From Actinomycetota bacterium (GTDB lineage: Bacteria > Actinomycetota > Thermoleophilia > Solirubrobacterales > 70-9): a DNA stretch of 64,000 nt. Shown piece after piece: positions 22,302 through 31,440 of the stretch (the stretch's first letter is position 1; each line of letters begins with the position of its first letter). Both the position numbers and the translations under genes were made by a program. The DNA lies in NCBI GenBank assembly GCA_018268415.1, contig JAFDWO010000016.1, forward strand, positions 1 to 64,000, in the 5' to 3' direction. Below the pieces are notes generated by a model. It searched no databases, had not been told where the DNA came from, and worked only from the letters and a program-made list of their open reading frames with translations.

Positions 22302-24005
22302 ATGAAACCAAGTCTGAAATCGCGCCTCACGGCACTCGCGGTGTTCGCCGCCCTCGCCGCCCTCACGGCGGTCGTCAGCGCCTGCGGCGGCAGCAGCTCC
22401 ACCGCGGCCCCCGCCAACACCACCTCGGTCGTCGGCGTCGGCGCCGGCGCGAAGAAAGTCGAAGGCACCCCGGTCAAGGGAGGGACCCTCGTCTACGGCA
22501 CCGACCGCGAACCGACCTGCCTCGACCCGCACAACCTCGGTGACATGCCGCAGACCTACGTGGCGCGGCAGTACCTCGACTCGCTCGTCTCGATGCAGCC
22601 GGACGGCACCGTGGTCCCCTGGCTGGCCGAAAAATGGAACATCTCCAAGGATGGACTCCAGTACACCTTCTACCTGAAGAAGGGTGTGAACTTCACCGAC
22701 GGTACGCCGTTCGACGCCGAGGCGGTGAAGGCGAACTTCGAACAGACCCTCGATCCCGAAACGCAGTCGTCGACGAACCTCGTCTACCTGCTGCCGATCT
22801 ACAAGGGCGTCGACGTCCTCGACAAATACACCGTCCGGATCAACCTGAAACGGCCGTACTCACCGTTCCTCGACGTCCTCGCCCAGGCCTTCTTCGGCAT
22901 GGAGTCGCCGAAGGCGATGGCGCGCGGGATCAAGGAAAACTGCGTCTCTCCGGTCGGCACGGGCCCCTTCATCCTGAAGAAATGGAAGAAAGGCCAGGAG
23001 ATCGACCTGGTCCGCAACCCGAACTACAACTCACCACCCGCCGACGCCAACAACCAGGGTCCGGCCTACCTGGACGCGATCACCTGGCGCTTCATCCCCG
23101 ATCCGTCGGTCCGCTGGCAGGCGCTGCAGAGCGGCGAAGCGCAGGCGATCTTCAACATCCCGCCCGAGGACTTCGCCGCGGCCCAGTCCGACCCCAACAT
23201 CGAAGTCCAGCAGTTCGTCCACGCCGGGATCGGCCACTACATCGTCCTCGACAACAGTGAACCGCCGTTCGACGACCTGAAGGTGCGCCAGGCGTTCAAC
23301 TACGCCGCCAACACCGCGGCGGCGGTGGAAAGCGCCTACCAGGGTGCCTACCCGGTCGCCACCAGCGCGATCAGCTCCGGGACGCCGTTCTACACGGCGA
23401 AGTACGCCAACCTCTACCCGCACAACCTGGCCAAGGCCGAAAAGCTCCTCGACGAAGCGGGTTGGAAGAAGAACGCCAACGGGGTGCGCGAAAAAGACGG
23501 CAAGCAACTCACGGTGAAATTCATCTACGGCTCCTCGCCTGGTGAAACGCCGCCTGCCGAGCTCACCCTGTATCAGAACGTCCAGGCTGCCGCGAAGGAA
23601 GCCGGGTTCGAAGTGACCCTGGTGCCGCAGCCGCTGGCGCAGCACAACGAACAGGCGAACATCCCGAAGGACTACGACGCCGAGCCGACCTACTGGAATT
23701 GCCCGACGCCGATGTGCATGTACATCGTCGCCTCGACCGAGACCTACGACAGCCCGTTCGCGAACATGTCGCGGATCAAAAACCCGCAGCTCGACCAGAC
23801 GCTGCTGGCGGCGGCCGCGACGACGGACCGGAAGAAGCAGGCGGCGCTCTACGGCAAGGCGCAGCAGATCATCGCCGAGAACGCCTACTGGGTGCCGATG
23901 TACCCGGAGCAGACGCTGCTCGGGATCAGCAAGAAGCTCAAGGGCGTGTGGATCGAGCCATCCGAGGGTGAGCCGATCCTCTCCGACGCCTGGTTGGAAG
24001 GCTGA
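22302..24005 (+). CDS. ABC transporter substrate-binding lipoprotein (peptide/opine family 5)
   Basis: 567 residues. A signal peptide with lipobox VVSAC gives lipidation at Cys 28, followed by a Ser/Ala-rich linker and an SBP_bac_5 domain (GGTLVYGTDREPTCLDPHN, TDGTPFDAEAVKANFEQTLDP, PVGTGPFILKKWKKGQEIDLVRNPNY). Family 5 proteins bind peptides, opines, nickel or other small organics. With an oxygenase operon directly downstream the ligand is likely an organosulfur or amino-acid-like compound. Glu codons are mainly GAA. Confidence 0.9.
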   Translation: MKPSLKSRLTALAVFAALAALTAVVSACGGSSSTAAPANTTSVVGVGAGAKKVEGTPVKGGTLVYGTDREPTCLDPHNLGDMPQTYVARQYLDSLVSMQPDGTVVPWLAEKWNISKDGLQYTFYLKKGVNFTDGTPFDAEAVKANFEQTLDPETQSSTNLVYLLPIYKGVDVLDKYTVRINLKRPYSPFLDVLAQAFFGMESPKAMARGIKENCVSPVGTGPFILKKWKKGQEIDLVRNPNYNSPPADANNQGPAYLDAITWRFIPDPSVRWQALQSGEAQAIFNIPPEDFAAAQSDPNIEVQQFVHAGIGHYIVLDNSEPPFDDLKVRQAFNYAANTAAAVESAYQGAYPVATSAISSGTPFYTAKYANLYPHNLAKAEKLLDEAGWKKNANGVREKDGKQLTVKFIYGSSPGETPPAELTLYQNVQAAAKEAGFEVTLVPQPLAQHNEQANIPKDYDAEPTYWNCPTPMCMYIVASTETYDSPFANMSRIKNPQLDQTLLAAAATTDRKKQAALYGKAQQIIAENAYWVPMYPEQTLLGISKKLKGVWIEPSEGEPILSDAWLEG

Positions 24006-24007
24006 CG

Positions 24008-25009
24008 ATGAGCGCGACGCCATCGATCACCGCCGGGGGAGCGCTGGAGGCGCCCCCCCGGCGCCGCATCCCGGGGCAGGTCGTGCTCCGCCGTCTGGTC
24101 GGCGCACTCCTCGTGCTGTGGGCGGCCGCGACCCTCTGCTTCGCCATGCAGGAACTCTCGCCGGGCAACAAGGCGCTCGCCATCCTCGGCGGCTCCGGCG
24201 CCCGCCCGCCGCAGGAGCAGATCGAAGCCACCGAAGAGAAGTACGGCCTGAACGATCCGATCCTGCAGCGGTACACCCGCTTCATCGGCAACCTCGCGAC
24301 CGGTGACCTCGGCACCTCCTACCAGTACAAGCAGCCGGTCACCAGCCTGATCTCCGAACAGGTCGGGCCGACCCTGGTGCTGGTCCTGGTCTCGACCTTG
24401 CTGGCCTGGGTCATCGCCGTGCCGATCACGCTCCTCACCGCGGGCCGGGGGCGGCTCAGATCCTCGTTCGGCTCCGGCTTCGAGGCCTTCTTCGCCGGCA
24501 TGCCGCCCTACTGGCTGGGGCTGGTGCTGCTGGTCGTGTTCGCGTTCGAACTCGGCTGGTTCCCGGCGATCGGCGGCACCTCCCCGGACGCCCTGCTGCT
24601 GCCGGCGCTCACCCTGGCCCTGCCCCTGGCAGGATTCCTCGGCCAGGTGACCCGCGACGAGTTCGAGCGCGGGCTGAAGCAGCCGTTCGCCGTCTCCGCC
24701 CGCACCCGCGGGGCGAGCGAGGCCGAAGTGCGACGACGCCACGTCCTCCGTCACGCCCTGCTGCCGGGGGTCACCCTGACCGGCTGGGCGATCGGGGCGA
24801 CGATCTCCGGCGCCGTGCTGGTCGAAGTCATCTACGCCCGGCCCGGCCTCGGGCAGGTGCTGGTGAACGCGGTCTCCAACCAAGACCTGCCGGTGGTGGT
24901 CGGCATCACGATGCTGGTGGCGCTGATCTACGTCGTGGTCAACCTGCTGGTCGATCTCCTCTACGTGGTCGTCGACCCCCGACTCCGTACAGCGACGGGG
25001 GTGGCCTGA
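24008..25009 (+). CDS. ABC transporter permease (DppB-like)
   Basis: 333 residues, about six membrane segments, BPD_transp_1 domain. PGNKALAILGGSGARPPQEQIEATEEKYGLNDPI is the periplasmic region typical of DppB/OppB. The cytoplasmic coupling loop reads VSARTRGASEAEVRRRHVLRHALLPGVT. The GTDLGTSYQ-like signature is present as TGDLGTSYQYKQPV. It follows the binding protein by 2 bp and overlaps the next permease by one base. Confidence 0.9.
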   Translation: MSATPSITAGGALEAPPRRRIPGQVVLRRLVGALLVLWAAATLCFAMQELSPGNKALAILGGSGARPPQEQIEATEEKYGLNDPILQRYTRFIGNLATGDLGTSYQYKQPVTSLISEQVGPTLVLVLVSTLLAWVIAVPITLLTAGRGRLRSSFGSGFEAFFAGMPPYWLGLVLLVVFAFELGWFPAIGGTSPDALLLPALTLALPLAGFLGQVTRDEFERGLKQPFAVSARTRGASEAEVRRRHVLRHALLPGVTLTGWAIGATISGAVLVEVIYARPGLGQVLVNAVSNQDLPVVVGITMLVALIYVVVNLLVDLLYVVVDPRLRTATGVA

Positions 25010-25902
25010 TGGCAACGGCGATCGATCCGACGGTCGGCGGGCTGCCGCTCCCCGGCGGTCCGGCGCCCGCCCGCACCGGGGTCCTCGCCCGGGTCCGTGG
25101 CATCCGCCCGGCCGTCGCCCTGTCGGTCCTGTTCCTGGCGATCATCGCGATCGCCGCACTCGTGCCCTCGCTGCTCACCAAAGGCAATCCGCTGGCGGTC
25201 AACCTCGGGCACAGCCTGCAGTCGCCGTCGCTCGAATTCCCCTTCGGCACCGACCAGTCGGGGCGCAGCGTCTACACGCGGGTGATCTACGGCGCCCGCG
25301 AGTCGGTGCTGATCGGCCTCGGTGCGACCGCGGTCGGCCTCGGCCTCGCCGCCCTGCTGGGCGTTGCCGCCGGGCTCGGTGGCAAGTGGGTGGACGGCGC
25401 GATCAACCGCCTGCTCGAGGTCCTCTTCTCCTTCCCGGGCCTGCTGCTGGCGCTGTTCCTGGTCGCCATCTTCGGCTCCGGCGTCTCGACCCAGATCATC
25501 GCCGTCGGGGTCGCCTCGGCGCCCGGCTACGCGCGGATGATCCGCGGCCAGGTGCTCCAGGTCAAAGGCGCCGACTACGTGATCGCCTCGCGGGCGCTCG
25601 GGCACAAGCCCTCGCGAACGCTGTTCAAGAACATCCTGCCCAACGCCTTCCGGCCGCTGGTCGTGCTGGCCACGCTCGGCGTCGGACAATCGATCGTCTG
25701 GGCCTCCGCCCTCAGCTTCCTCGGCCTCGGCGTCGCCCCGCCGAAGCCCGAGTGGGGGGCGATGCTCGACGCCGGCAAGGACTACATCCAGACCGCCTGG
25801 TGGCTGGAGCTCTTCCCCGGGGCGGCGATCGTCGCCTTCACCCTGGCCGCCAGCTGCCTCGGCCGATACCTGCAACGACGCATCGAAGGAGAGACGTTCT
25901 GA
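25009..25902 (+). CDS. ABC transporter permease (DppC-like)
   Basis: 297 residues, about six membrane segments. An N-terminal single helix is followed by FPFGTDQSGRSVYTRVIYGARESVLIG, typical of DppC/OppC. The coupling loop contains YVIASRALGHKPSRTLFKNILPNAFRP. The partner of the 24008 permease in one importer. Its stop overlaps the ATPase start (TGATG). Confidence 0.9.
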   Translation: MATAIDPTVGGLPLPGGPAPARTGVLARVRGIRPAVALSVLFLAIIAIAALVPSLLTKGNPLAVNLGHSLQSPSLEFPFGTDQSGRSVYTRVIYGARESVLIGLGATAVGLGLAALLGVAAGLGGKWVDGAINRLLEVLFSFPGLLLALFLVAIFGSGVSTQIIAVGVASAPGYARMIRGQVLQVKGADYVIASRALGHKPSRTLFKNILPNAFRPLVVLATLGVGQSIVWASALSFLGLGVAPPKPEWGAMLDAGKDYIQTAWWLELFPGAAIVAFTLAASCLGRYLQRRIEGETF

Positions 25903-27596
25903 TGAGCACCCCCCAGCCCGCCGCGGCGGGCGCCCCCCTGCTCGAGGTCGAGGACCTGAAGGTCGGCTTCGGTCCTCGCGGACATGTCAACGAGGTCGTC
26001 CACGGCATCTCCTTCGCGGTCGAGTCGGGCAAGTGCCTGGCGATCGTCGGCGAGTCGGGCTCCGGCAAGACGGTCACCGCGCGCACCCTGGTCGGGCTGA
26101 CCGGCGAGCGCTCGCAGGTCGAGGCAGGCAAGCTGGACCTCGGTGGTCGCTCGCTCCTCGGCCTCTCCGGCCGCCGCTGGCGCGAGGTGCGCGGCGCCGA
26201 GATCGGCTTCGTCCTCCAGGACGCGCTGGTCTCGCTCGACCCGCTGCGCAAGGTCGGCCAGGAGATCGCCGAGCCGCTTCGCATCCACGGCTGGGGCGAG
26301 CGCTCCGGGCGCCGGCAACGGGTTATCGACCTGCTGACCGAGGTCGGCGTGCCCGAGCCGGAGCTGCGCGCACGCCAGCTGCCGCATGAGCTCTCCGGCG
26401 GGCTCCGCCAGCGGGCGCTGATCGCTGCGGCGATCGCCCTCGACCCGAGCCTGCTGATCGCCGACGAGCCGACGACGGCGCTCGACGTCACCGTCCAGGC
26501 GCAGATCCTCGAGCTGCTGCAGCGCACCAAGGAGCGCGGCCGCGGCCTGATTCTGATCAGCCACGACCTCGCCGTCGTCTCCCGCCTCGCCGACCACGTC
26601 GCCGTGATGCGGCTGGGCGAGATCGTCGAGCAGGGGCCGGTCGAGCAGATCCTGCGCTCGCCGCGGCACCGCTACACGCGGGCGCTGTTGGACGCGGTCC
26701 CCGCCGCCCACTCGAAGGGGACGCGGCTGGCCCCGCGGGTCGCCGGCGCCTACATCCCGGCGGGCGACCCGCAGGTGCCGACCGTCGCCGGCCGGGCGCC
26801 GATCATCACCGCCGAGAACCTGGTCAAGTCCTTCCGCGGGCCGGACGGCACCAGCCGCACCGCGGTCGACCACGTCTCGCTCGAGATCCGGCCCGGCGAG
26901 ACGCTCGGGATCGTCGGCGAGTCGGGCTCCGGCAAGACGACGACGGCGCGCATCATCCTCGCCCTGATCGACCCCGACGGCGGCAACGTGACGCTGCGCG
27001 GCAAGGCCTGGACGACGCTGAAGGAGAAGGACCGCCGGCAGCGCCGCCGCCGCGTCTCGGTCGTCTACCAGGATCCGCTCAGCTCCTTCGACCCGCGCTG
27101 GACGGTGCGCCGGATCGTCGACGACGCGATCGCCGAGGAGGACTACAGGGGCAAGGAGGCGCGCCTCGGCCGGGTGAGGGAGCTGCTCGGTCACGTCGGG
27201 ATCGGCCCCGACCTGCTCGACCGCCGGCCCCTCCAGCTCTCCGGCGGCCAGCGCCAGCGGGTGGCGATCGCGCGCGCCCTGGCACCGCAACCGGAACTGA
27301 TCGTCTGCGACGAGCCGGTCTCGGCGCTCGACGTCTCGATCCAGGCCCAGGTGCTCGACCTGCTCGCCGACCTGCAGTCGGAGCTGAAGGTCGCCTACCT
27401 CTTCATCTCCCACGACCTCGGCGTGATCTACCACGTCTCCGACTGCGTGCTGGTGATGAAGGACGGCCGCGTGGTCGAGTCGGGGAGCGCCGAGCAGATC
27501 TTCAACTCACCCCAGGCCGAGTACACGCAGAAGCTGCTCGCGGCGCTGCCGCGCCTCGACCGAACCGAGCCCGAGAGAAAGGCGGTGCCCGCATGA
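25902..27596 (+). CDS. Fused ABC ATPase (DppD-DppF type)
   Basis: 564 residues with two complete nucleotide-binding domains. The first has Walker A GESGSGKT (about 50-57), signature LSGGLRQR and Walker B LLIADEPT. The second has Walker A GESGSGKT, signature LSGGQRQR and Walker B LIVCDEPV. A short oligopeptide/dipeptide C-terminal region with HRYTRALLDAVP separates them. Such fusions replace separate DppD and DppF. It powers the importer encoded upstream and overlaps the next gene by ATGA. Confidence 0.92.
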   Translation: MSTPQPAAAGAPLLEVEDLKVGFGPRGHVNEVVHGISFAVESGKCLAIVGESGSGKTVTARTLVGLTGERSQVEAGKLDLGGRSLLGLSGRRWREVRGAEIGFVLQDALVSLDPLRKVGQEIAEPLRIHGWGERSGRRQRVIDLLTEVGVPEPELRARQLPHELSGGLRQRALIAAAIALDPSLLIADEPTTALDVTVQAQILELLQRTKERGRGLILISHDLAVVSRLADHVAVMRLGEIVEQGPVEQILRSPRHRYTRALLDAVPAAHSKGTRLAPRVAGAYIPAGDPQVPTVAGRAPIITAENLVKSFRGPDGTSRTAVDHVSLEIRPGETLGIVGESGSGKTTTARIILALIDPDGGNVTLRGKAWTTLKEKDRRQRRRRVSVVYQDPLSSFDPRWTVRRIVDDAIAEEDYRGKEARLGRVRELLGHVGIGPDLLDRRPLQLSGGQRQRVAIARALAPQPELIVCDEPVSALDVSIQAQVLDLLADLQSELKVAYLFISHDLGVIYHVSDCVLVMKDGRVVESGSAEQIFNSPQAEYTQKLLAALPRLDRTEPERKAVPA

Positions 27597-28969
27597 GTGC
27601 CCCCCGTCAGATTCGCGTCAACGCGTTCGACATGAACTGCCCGACCCACCTGGTGGCGGGCACCTGGCGCCACCCCGACAGCCAGGCCTCCCGCTACAAG
27701 GACCTCGGCTACTGGACCGACCTCGCGCGGCTCTGCGAGCGCGGCCTCTTGGACGGGATCTTCATCGCCGACGTGCTCGGCGTCTACGACGTCTACGCCG
27801 GCTCGAACGCCGGCGCCCTGCGCGGCGGCGCCCAGGTGCCGGTCAACGATCCGGCCCTGGTCGTGCCGGCGATGGCCGCGGTCACCGAGCACCTCGGCTT
27901 CGGGATCACCGCCTCGACCTCGTTCGAGCACCCCTACACGTTCGCCCGCCGGATGTCGACGCTCGACCACCTGACCAAGGGCCGGGTCGGCTGGAACATC
28001 GTCACCTCCTACCTGGAGAGCGGCGCCCGCAACATCGGTCTCGACGGCCAGGTCCGCCACGACAACCGCTACGACATCGCCGACGAGTACATGGAGGTCC
28101 TCTACAAGCTCTGGGAGGGCTCATGGGAGGACGACGCGGTGGTCGCCGACGTCGCACGGAACGTCTACACCGACCCCGACAAAGTCCACCCGATCGAGCA
28201 CGACGGGGAGTACTTCAAGGTCCCCGGGATCCACCTCTCCGAGCCCTCGCCGCAGCGCACGCCGCTGCTCTACCAGGCGGGGCAATCGAGCCGAGGGAAG
28301 ACCTTTGCCGCCGAGCACGCGGAGGCGGTCTTCATGGGCGCGCCGCGGGCGGAGATCCTGCGCGGCAACGTCGACGACCTGCGCGGGCGCCTCGTCGACG
28401 CCGGTCGCGCCGCCGAGGACATCCGCGTCTTCAGCAGCTTCTCGGTGATCGTCGCGCCCACCGCGTCGGAGGCGGAGGAGAAGCGCGACTACTACCGCGG
28501 CCTGATCGACCCGGAGGGAACGCTGGTCCTCTGGTCGGGCTGGCTCGGCTACGACCTCGCGCCCTACGCGCTGGACGAGCCGCTGCGCCACGTGCCCAAC
28601 GAGGCGATGCAGTCGACTGCCGAGACCTTCGGCGGCGGTCGCTGGACGGTACGCGACTTCGTCGAGGAGCTCGGCTTCGGCGCCGACGGTCCGAACGCGA
28701 CCGGCGACCCGGCCGCGGTCGCCGACCAGATCGAAGACTGGATCGACTCGACCGGCGCCGACGGGATCAATCTCAACCACGTCGTCACCCAGGAGAGCTA
28801 CGTCGACTTCGTCGAGCTGGTCGTCCCCGAGCTGCAGCGGCGCGGCCGCTATCGCACCGCCTACGAGGAGGGGACGCTGCGCGACAAGTTCTTCGGCCGC
28901 GGCTCGCGCCTGCCCGACACCCACCAGGCGGCACGCCACCGCCGCGACCCCGCAGGAGCCCTCGCATGA
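27593..28969 (+). CDS. NtaA/SnaA/DszA-family FMN-dependent monooxygenase (2nd copy)
   Basis: 458 residues; LLM monooxygenase closely resembling the 13677 gene product (VNAFDMNCPTHLVAGTWRHP, FIADVLGVYDVYAGS, KGRVGWNIVTSYLESGARN). It is directly coupled to the ABC transporter, so it probably attacks the imported compound. It needs FMNH2 from the reductases at 17.8-19.6 kb or elsewhere. The C-terminus is a short Arg/Ala tail without the palindrome-encoded extension of copy 1. Overlaps the DszC-like gene by ATGA. Confidence 0.88.
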   Translation: MSAPRQIRVNAFDMNCPTHLVAGTWRHPDSQASRYKDLGYWTDLARLCERGLLDGIFIADVLGVYDVYAGSNAGALRGGAQVPVNDPALVVPAMAAVTEHLGFGITASTSFEHPYTFARRMSTLDHLTKGRVGWNIVTSYLESGARNIGLDGQVRHDNRYDIADEYMEVLYKLWEGSWEDDAVVADVARNVYTDPDKVHPIEHDGEYFKVPGIHLSEPSPQRTPLLYQAGQSSRGKTFAAEHAEAVFMGAPRAEILRGNVDDLRGRLVDAGRAAEDIRVFSSFSVIVAPTASEAEEKRDYYRGLIDPEGTLVLWSGWLGYDLAPYALDEPLRHVPNEAMQSTAETFGGGRWTVRDFVEELGFGADGPNATGDPAAVADQIEDWIDSTGADGINLNHVVTQESYVDFVELVVPELQRRGRYRTAYEEGTLRDKFFGRGSRLPDTHQAARHRRDPAGALA

Positions 28970-30198
28970 CCATCGATCTGACCGTCGACCGCGCCGCCGA
29001 TCCGGCTGCGCTGCTGGAGCCCGGCTCGCCGCGCCTGGCGGCGCTGCTGGCGGAGATCGGCACCGAGTCCGCCGTCCGCGAGCGCGAGCGGATCGCCCCC
29101 TACGCCCAGATCGACCTGCTGCGCGCGGCGCGCTTCGGGGCGCTGCGGGTGCCGCGCGAGTACGGCGGCGCGGGGGCCTCCCTGCGCGAGGCGTTCCGGC
29201 TGGTCATGGCGCTCGCCGCGGTCGACTCCAACGTCGCCCACATCCTGCGCTCGCACTTCGCTTTCGTCGAGCAGATGCTGCGCTCGACCGATCCGGGGCA
29301 GCGCGAGCACTGGCTGCGGCAGGCCGCCGCGGGGACCTTCGTCGCCGGCGCCGCGACCGAGCTCGGCAGCCACAAGGTGGGCGCCGAAGCGTTCGGGACG
29401 ACGCTGCGGCGCGACGCCGACGGCACCTTGCGCCTCGACGGGGTCAAGTACTACTCGACCGGCAGCCTCTACGCCGACGCGCTGCTCTACATCGCGCTCG
29501 ACGGGGACGGCAAGCTGGTCAGCGTGATCGTCCCCGCCGGGCGCGACGGGGTGACGCTCGAGGACGACTGGGACGGGCTCGGCCAGAGCCTCACCGGGAC
29601 CGGCACGACGCGCCTCGAGAACGTCGCCGTCGAGCCGGGGGAGGTGCTGGTCGAACGCCCGCCGGACGAGGACGGCCCGACCAGGCGCTTCGGCGTCCTG
29701 CAGCTCTACATCACCGCGGTCATCGCGGGCGCGACCCGCAACGCCGCCGACGACGCGATCGCGCTGGTCCGCAGTCGTGAGGGGCGCCCGTTCGCCCACG
29801 CCGCCGCGCGACCGGCCGAGGATCCGCTGCTTCAGGAGGTGGTGGGGGAGATGGTCAGCGCCGCCTACGCCGCCGAGGCCACCGTGCTGCGCGCGGCGGA
29901 GGCCCAGGACGCGGAGGCCGACTCGGTGGTGGACGGGGAGCCGAATCCCGACCTCGCCGACCGGGCCGCGCTCGAGGCGGCCGAGGCCAAGGTCGTCGTC
30001 GACCAGGTCGCCTTGGCGGCGACGGCACGGCTCTTCGACCTCGGCGGCGCCTCGGCGACCAAGCGGGCGCGGAACCTCGACCGCCACTGGCGCAACGTCC
30101 GCACCCTGTCCACCCACAACCCGCTGCTGCACAAGTCGCAGGCGATCGGCGATCTGGCGCTCAACGGCACGCCGCTGCCGCCCAACTGGTTCTTTTGA
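28966..30198 (+). CDS. DszC-like acyl-CoA-dehydrogenase-fold monooxygenase
   Basis: 410 residues with the acyl-CoA dehydrogenase fold. The N-terminal helical domain includes LLRAARFGALRVPREYGGAGAS. The middle domain has AATELGSHKVG and KYYSTGSLYADALL, and the C-terminal helices have FDLGGASATKRARNLDRHWRN. DszC, SfnC and related enzymes are FMNH2-dependent monooxygenases acting on sulfur or nitrogen, not dehydrogenases; the KYYSTG and LDRHWRN patterns favour that group. The neighbours support a role in organosulfur oxidation. Stop overlaps the next TTG. Confidence 0.85.
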   Translation: MTIDLTVDRAADPAALLEPGSPRLAALLAEIGTESAVRERERIAPYAQIDLLRAARFGALRVPREYGGAGASLREAFRLVMALAAVDSNVAHILRSHFAFVEQMLRSTDPGQREHWLRQAAAGTFVAGAATELGSHKVGAEAFGTTLRRDADGTLRLDGVKYYSTGSLYADALLYIALDGDGKLVSVIVPAGRDGVTLEDDWDGLGQSLTGTGTTRLENVAVEPGEVLVERPPDEDGPTRRFGVLQLYITAVIAGATRNAADDAIALVRSREGRPFAHAAARPAEDPLLQEVVGEMVSAAYAAEATVLRAAEAQDAEADSVVDGEPNPDLADRAALEAAEAKVVVDQVALAATARLFDLGGASATKRARNLDRHWRNVRTLSTHNPLLHKSQAIGDLALNGTPLPPNWFF

Positions 30199-31409
30199 GC
30201 GACGCGGTCCTACAGCCAAGGGCATCACAGGCGCCCCGCCTCGGCTCGCCCGCCGAGGCGCTCGCGGCGGCGCGGGCCTTCGCCGCCGAGGTCGCTCCCG
30301 GCGCGGTCGAGCGCGATCGCGAGCGGCGCGTGCCGGTCGCCGAGCTGGAGGCGCTGGGACGGACCGGCCTGCTCGGGCTCGGCGTCCCGGTCGAGCGCGG
30401 CGGCGGCGGGGCGAGCGCGGCGACGATCGTCGAGGTCTTCCGCATCATCAGCGCCGCCGACCCGGCGATCGGCCAGGTCCCGCAGAACCACTTCCAGCTG
30501 GTCGACGCGCTGGTCCGCTACGGCGACGTCGCCCAGAAGGAGCTGCTGCTGGGCGACGTCGTGCGCGGGGCCCGGTTCGGCAACGCCTGGTCGGAGCGCG
30601 GCGGCAGGCACCCGCTGGACACCAGGACGATCCTGCGTGCGACCGGGAGCGGCCTGCGCCTCGACGGGCGCAAGTACTACTCGACCGGCGCGCTCACCGC
30701 CCAGTGGGTGCCGGTGCTGGCCCTCGACGAGGACGGGCTCCGCGTCTTCGTCTTCCTCCCCCGTGACGTCGAGGGCCTCGCGGTCGACCAGGACTGGACC
30801 GCCTTCGGGCAGCGGGCGACGATCAGCGGCACCACCGTCCTCGACGGGGTGGAGGTGCGCCCGCAGTGGGTGCTGCGGATGCCGGCCGTGAAGCAGCGCG
30901 CCGACACCTTCGCCTCCTTCGCCCAGGTCCTCCACGCGGCGGTCGACGTCGGCATCGCCCGCGGCGCGCTCGCGGAGGCCGCCCGCCACCTCGGCACCCG
31001 CAGCCGCACCTGGTTCGAAGCGGCGGTGGAGCGTCCGGCCGACGAGCCCTACGTCGTCGCCCACTTCGGTCGGCTCGAGGTGCGGGTGCGGGCGGCCGAG
31101 GCGCTGCTCGACGCCGCCGCGCGCGGCCTCGACGCCGCCGCCGCCGACCCGCGGCCGGAGCTGGTCGACGCGGCCCGGCTCGGCGTCGCCGCGGCGCGCG
31201 CCTGCGGTGCCGAAGTCGCGCTCGAGGTCACCAGCGACGCGCTCGACGCGCTCGGCTCGTCGGCCGCCGACGAGGCCTACGGCCTCGATCGCCACTGGCG
31301 GAACGCCCGCACCCACACCCTCCACGACCCGACCCGCTGGAAGCACGTCCACCTCGGCCGCAACCTGCTCGACGGCGTCGTCCCCGGCCCCGACAACTTC
31401 TTGATCTGA
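30195..31409 (+). CDS. SfnB-family sulfur-acquisition oxidoreductase
   Basis: 404 residues, acyl-CoA-dehydrogenase fold. IISAADPAIGQVPQNHFQLV and GNAWSERGGRHPLDTRT, with KYYSTGALTAQWVPVLA and the C-terminal LDRHWRNARTHTLHDP, resemble SfnB, a sulfur-starvation protein linked to dimethylsulfone and related compounds. A second paralogue of the DszC-like protein immediately upstream. The TTG start overlaps the upstream stop (TTGA), so translation is coupled and no separate ribosome binding site is needed. Confidence 0.83.
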   Translation: MSDAVLQPRASQAPRLGSPAEALAAARAFAAEVAPGAVERDRERRVPVAELEALGRTGLLGLGVPVERGGGGASAATIVEVFRIISAADPAIGQVPQNHFQLVDALVRYGDVAQKELLLGDVVRGARFGNAWSERGGRHPLDTRTILRATGSGLRLDGRKYYSTGALTAQWVPVLALDEDGLRVFVFLPRDVEGLAVDQDWTAFGQRATISGTTVLDGVEVRPQWVLRMPAVKQRADTFASFAQVLHAAVDVGIARGALAEAARHLGTRSRTWFEAAVERPADEPYVVAHFGRLEVRVRAAEALLDAAARGLDAAAADPRPELVDAARLGVAAARACGAEVALEVTSDALDALGSSAADEAYGLDRHWRNARTHTLHDPTRWKHVHLGRNLLDGVVPGPDNFLI

Positions 31410-31440
31410 CCCGGCCCCGACCCAGGAAGGACCCCGACCC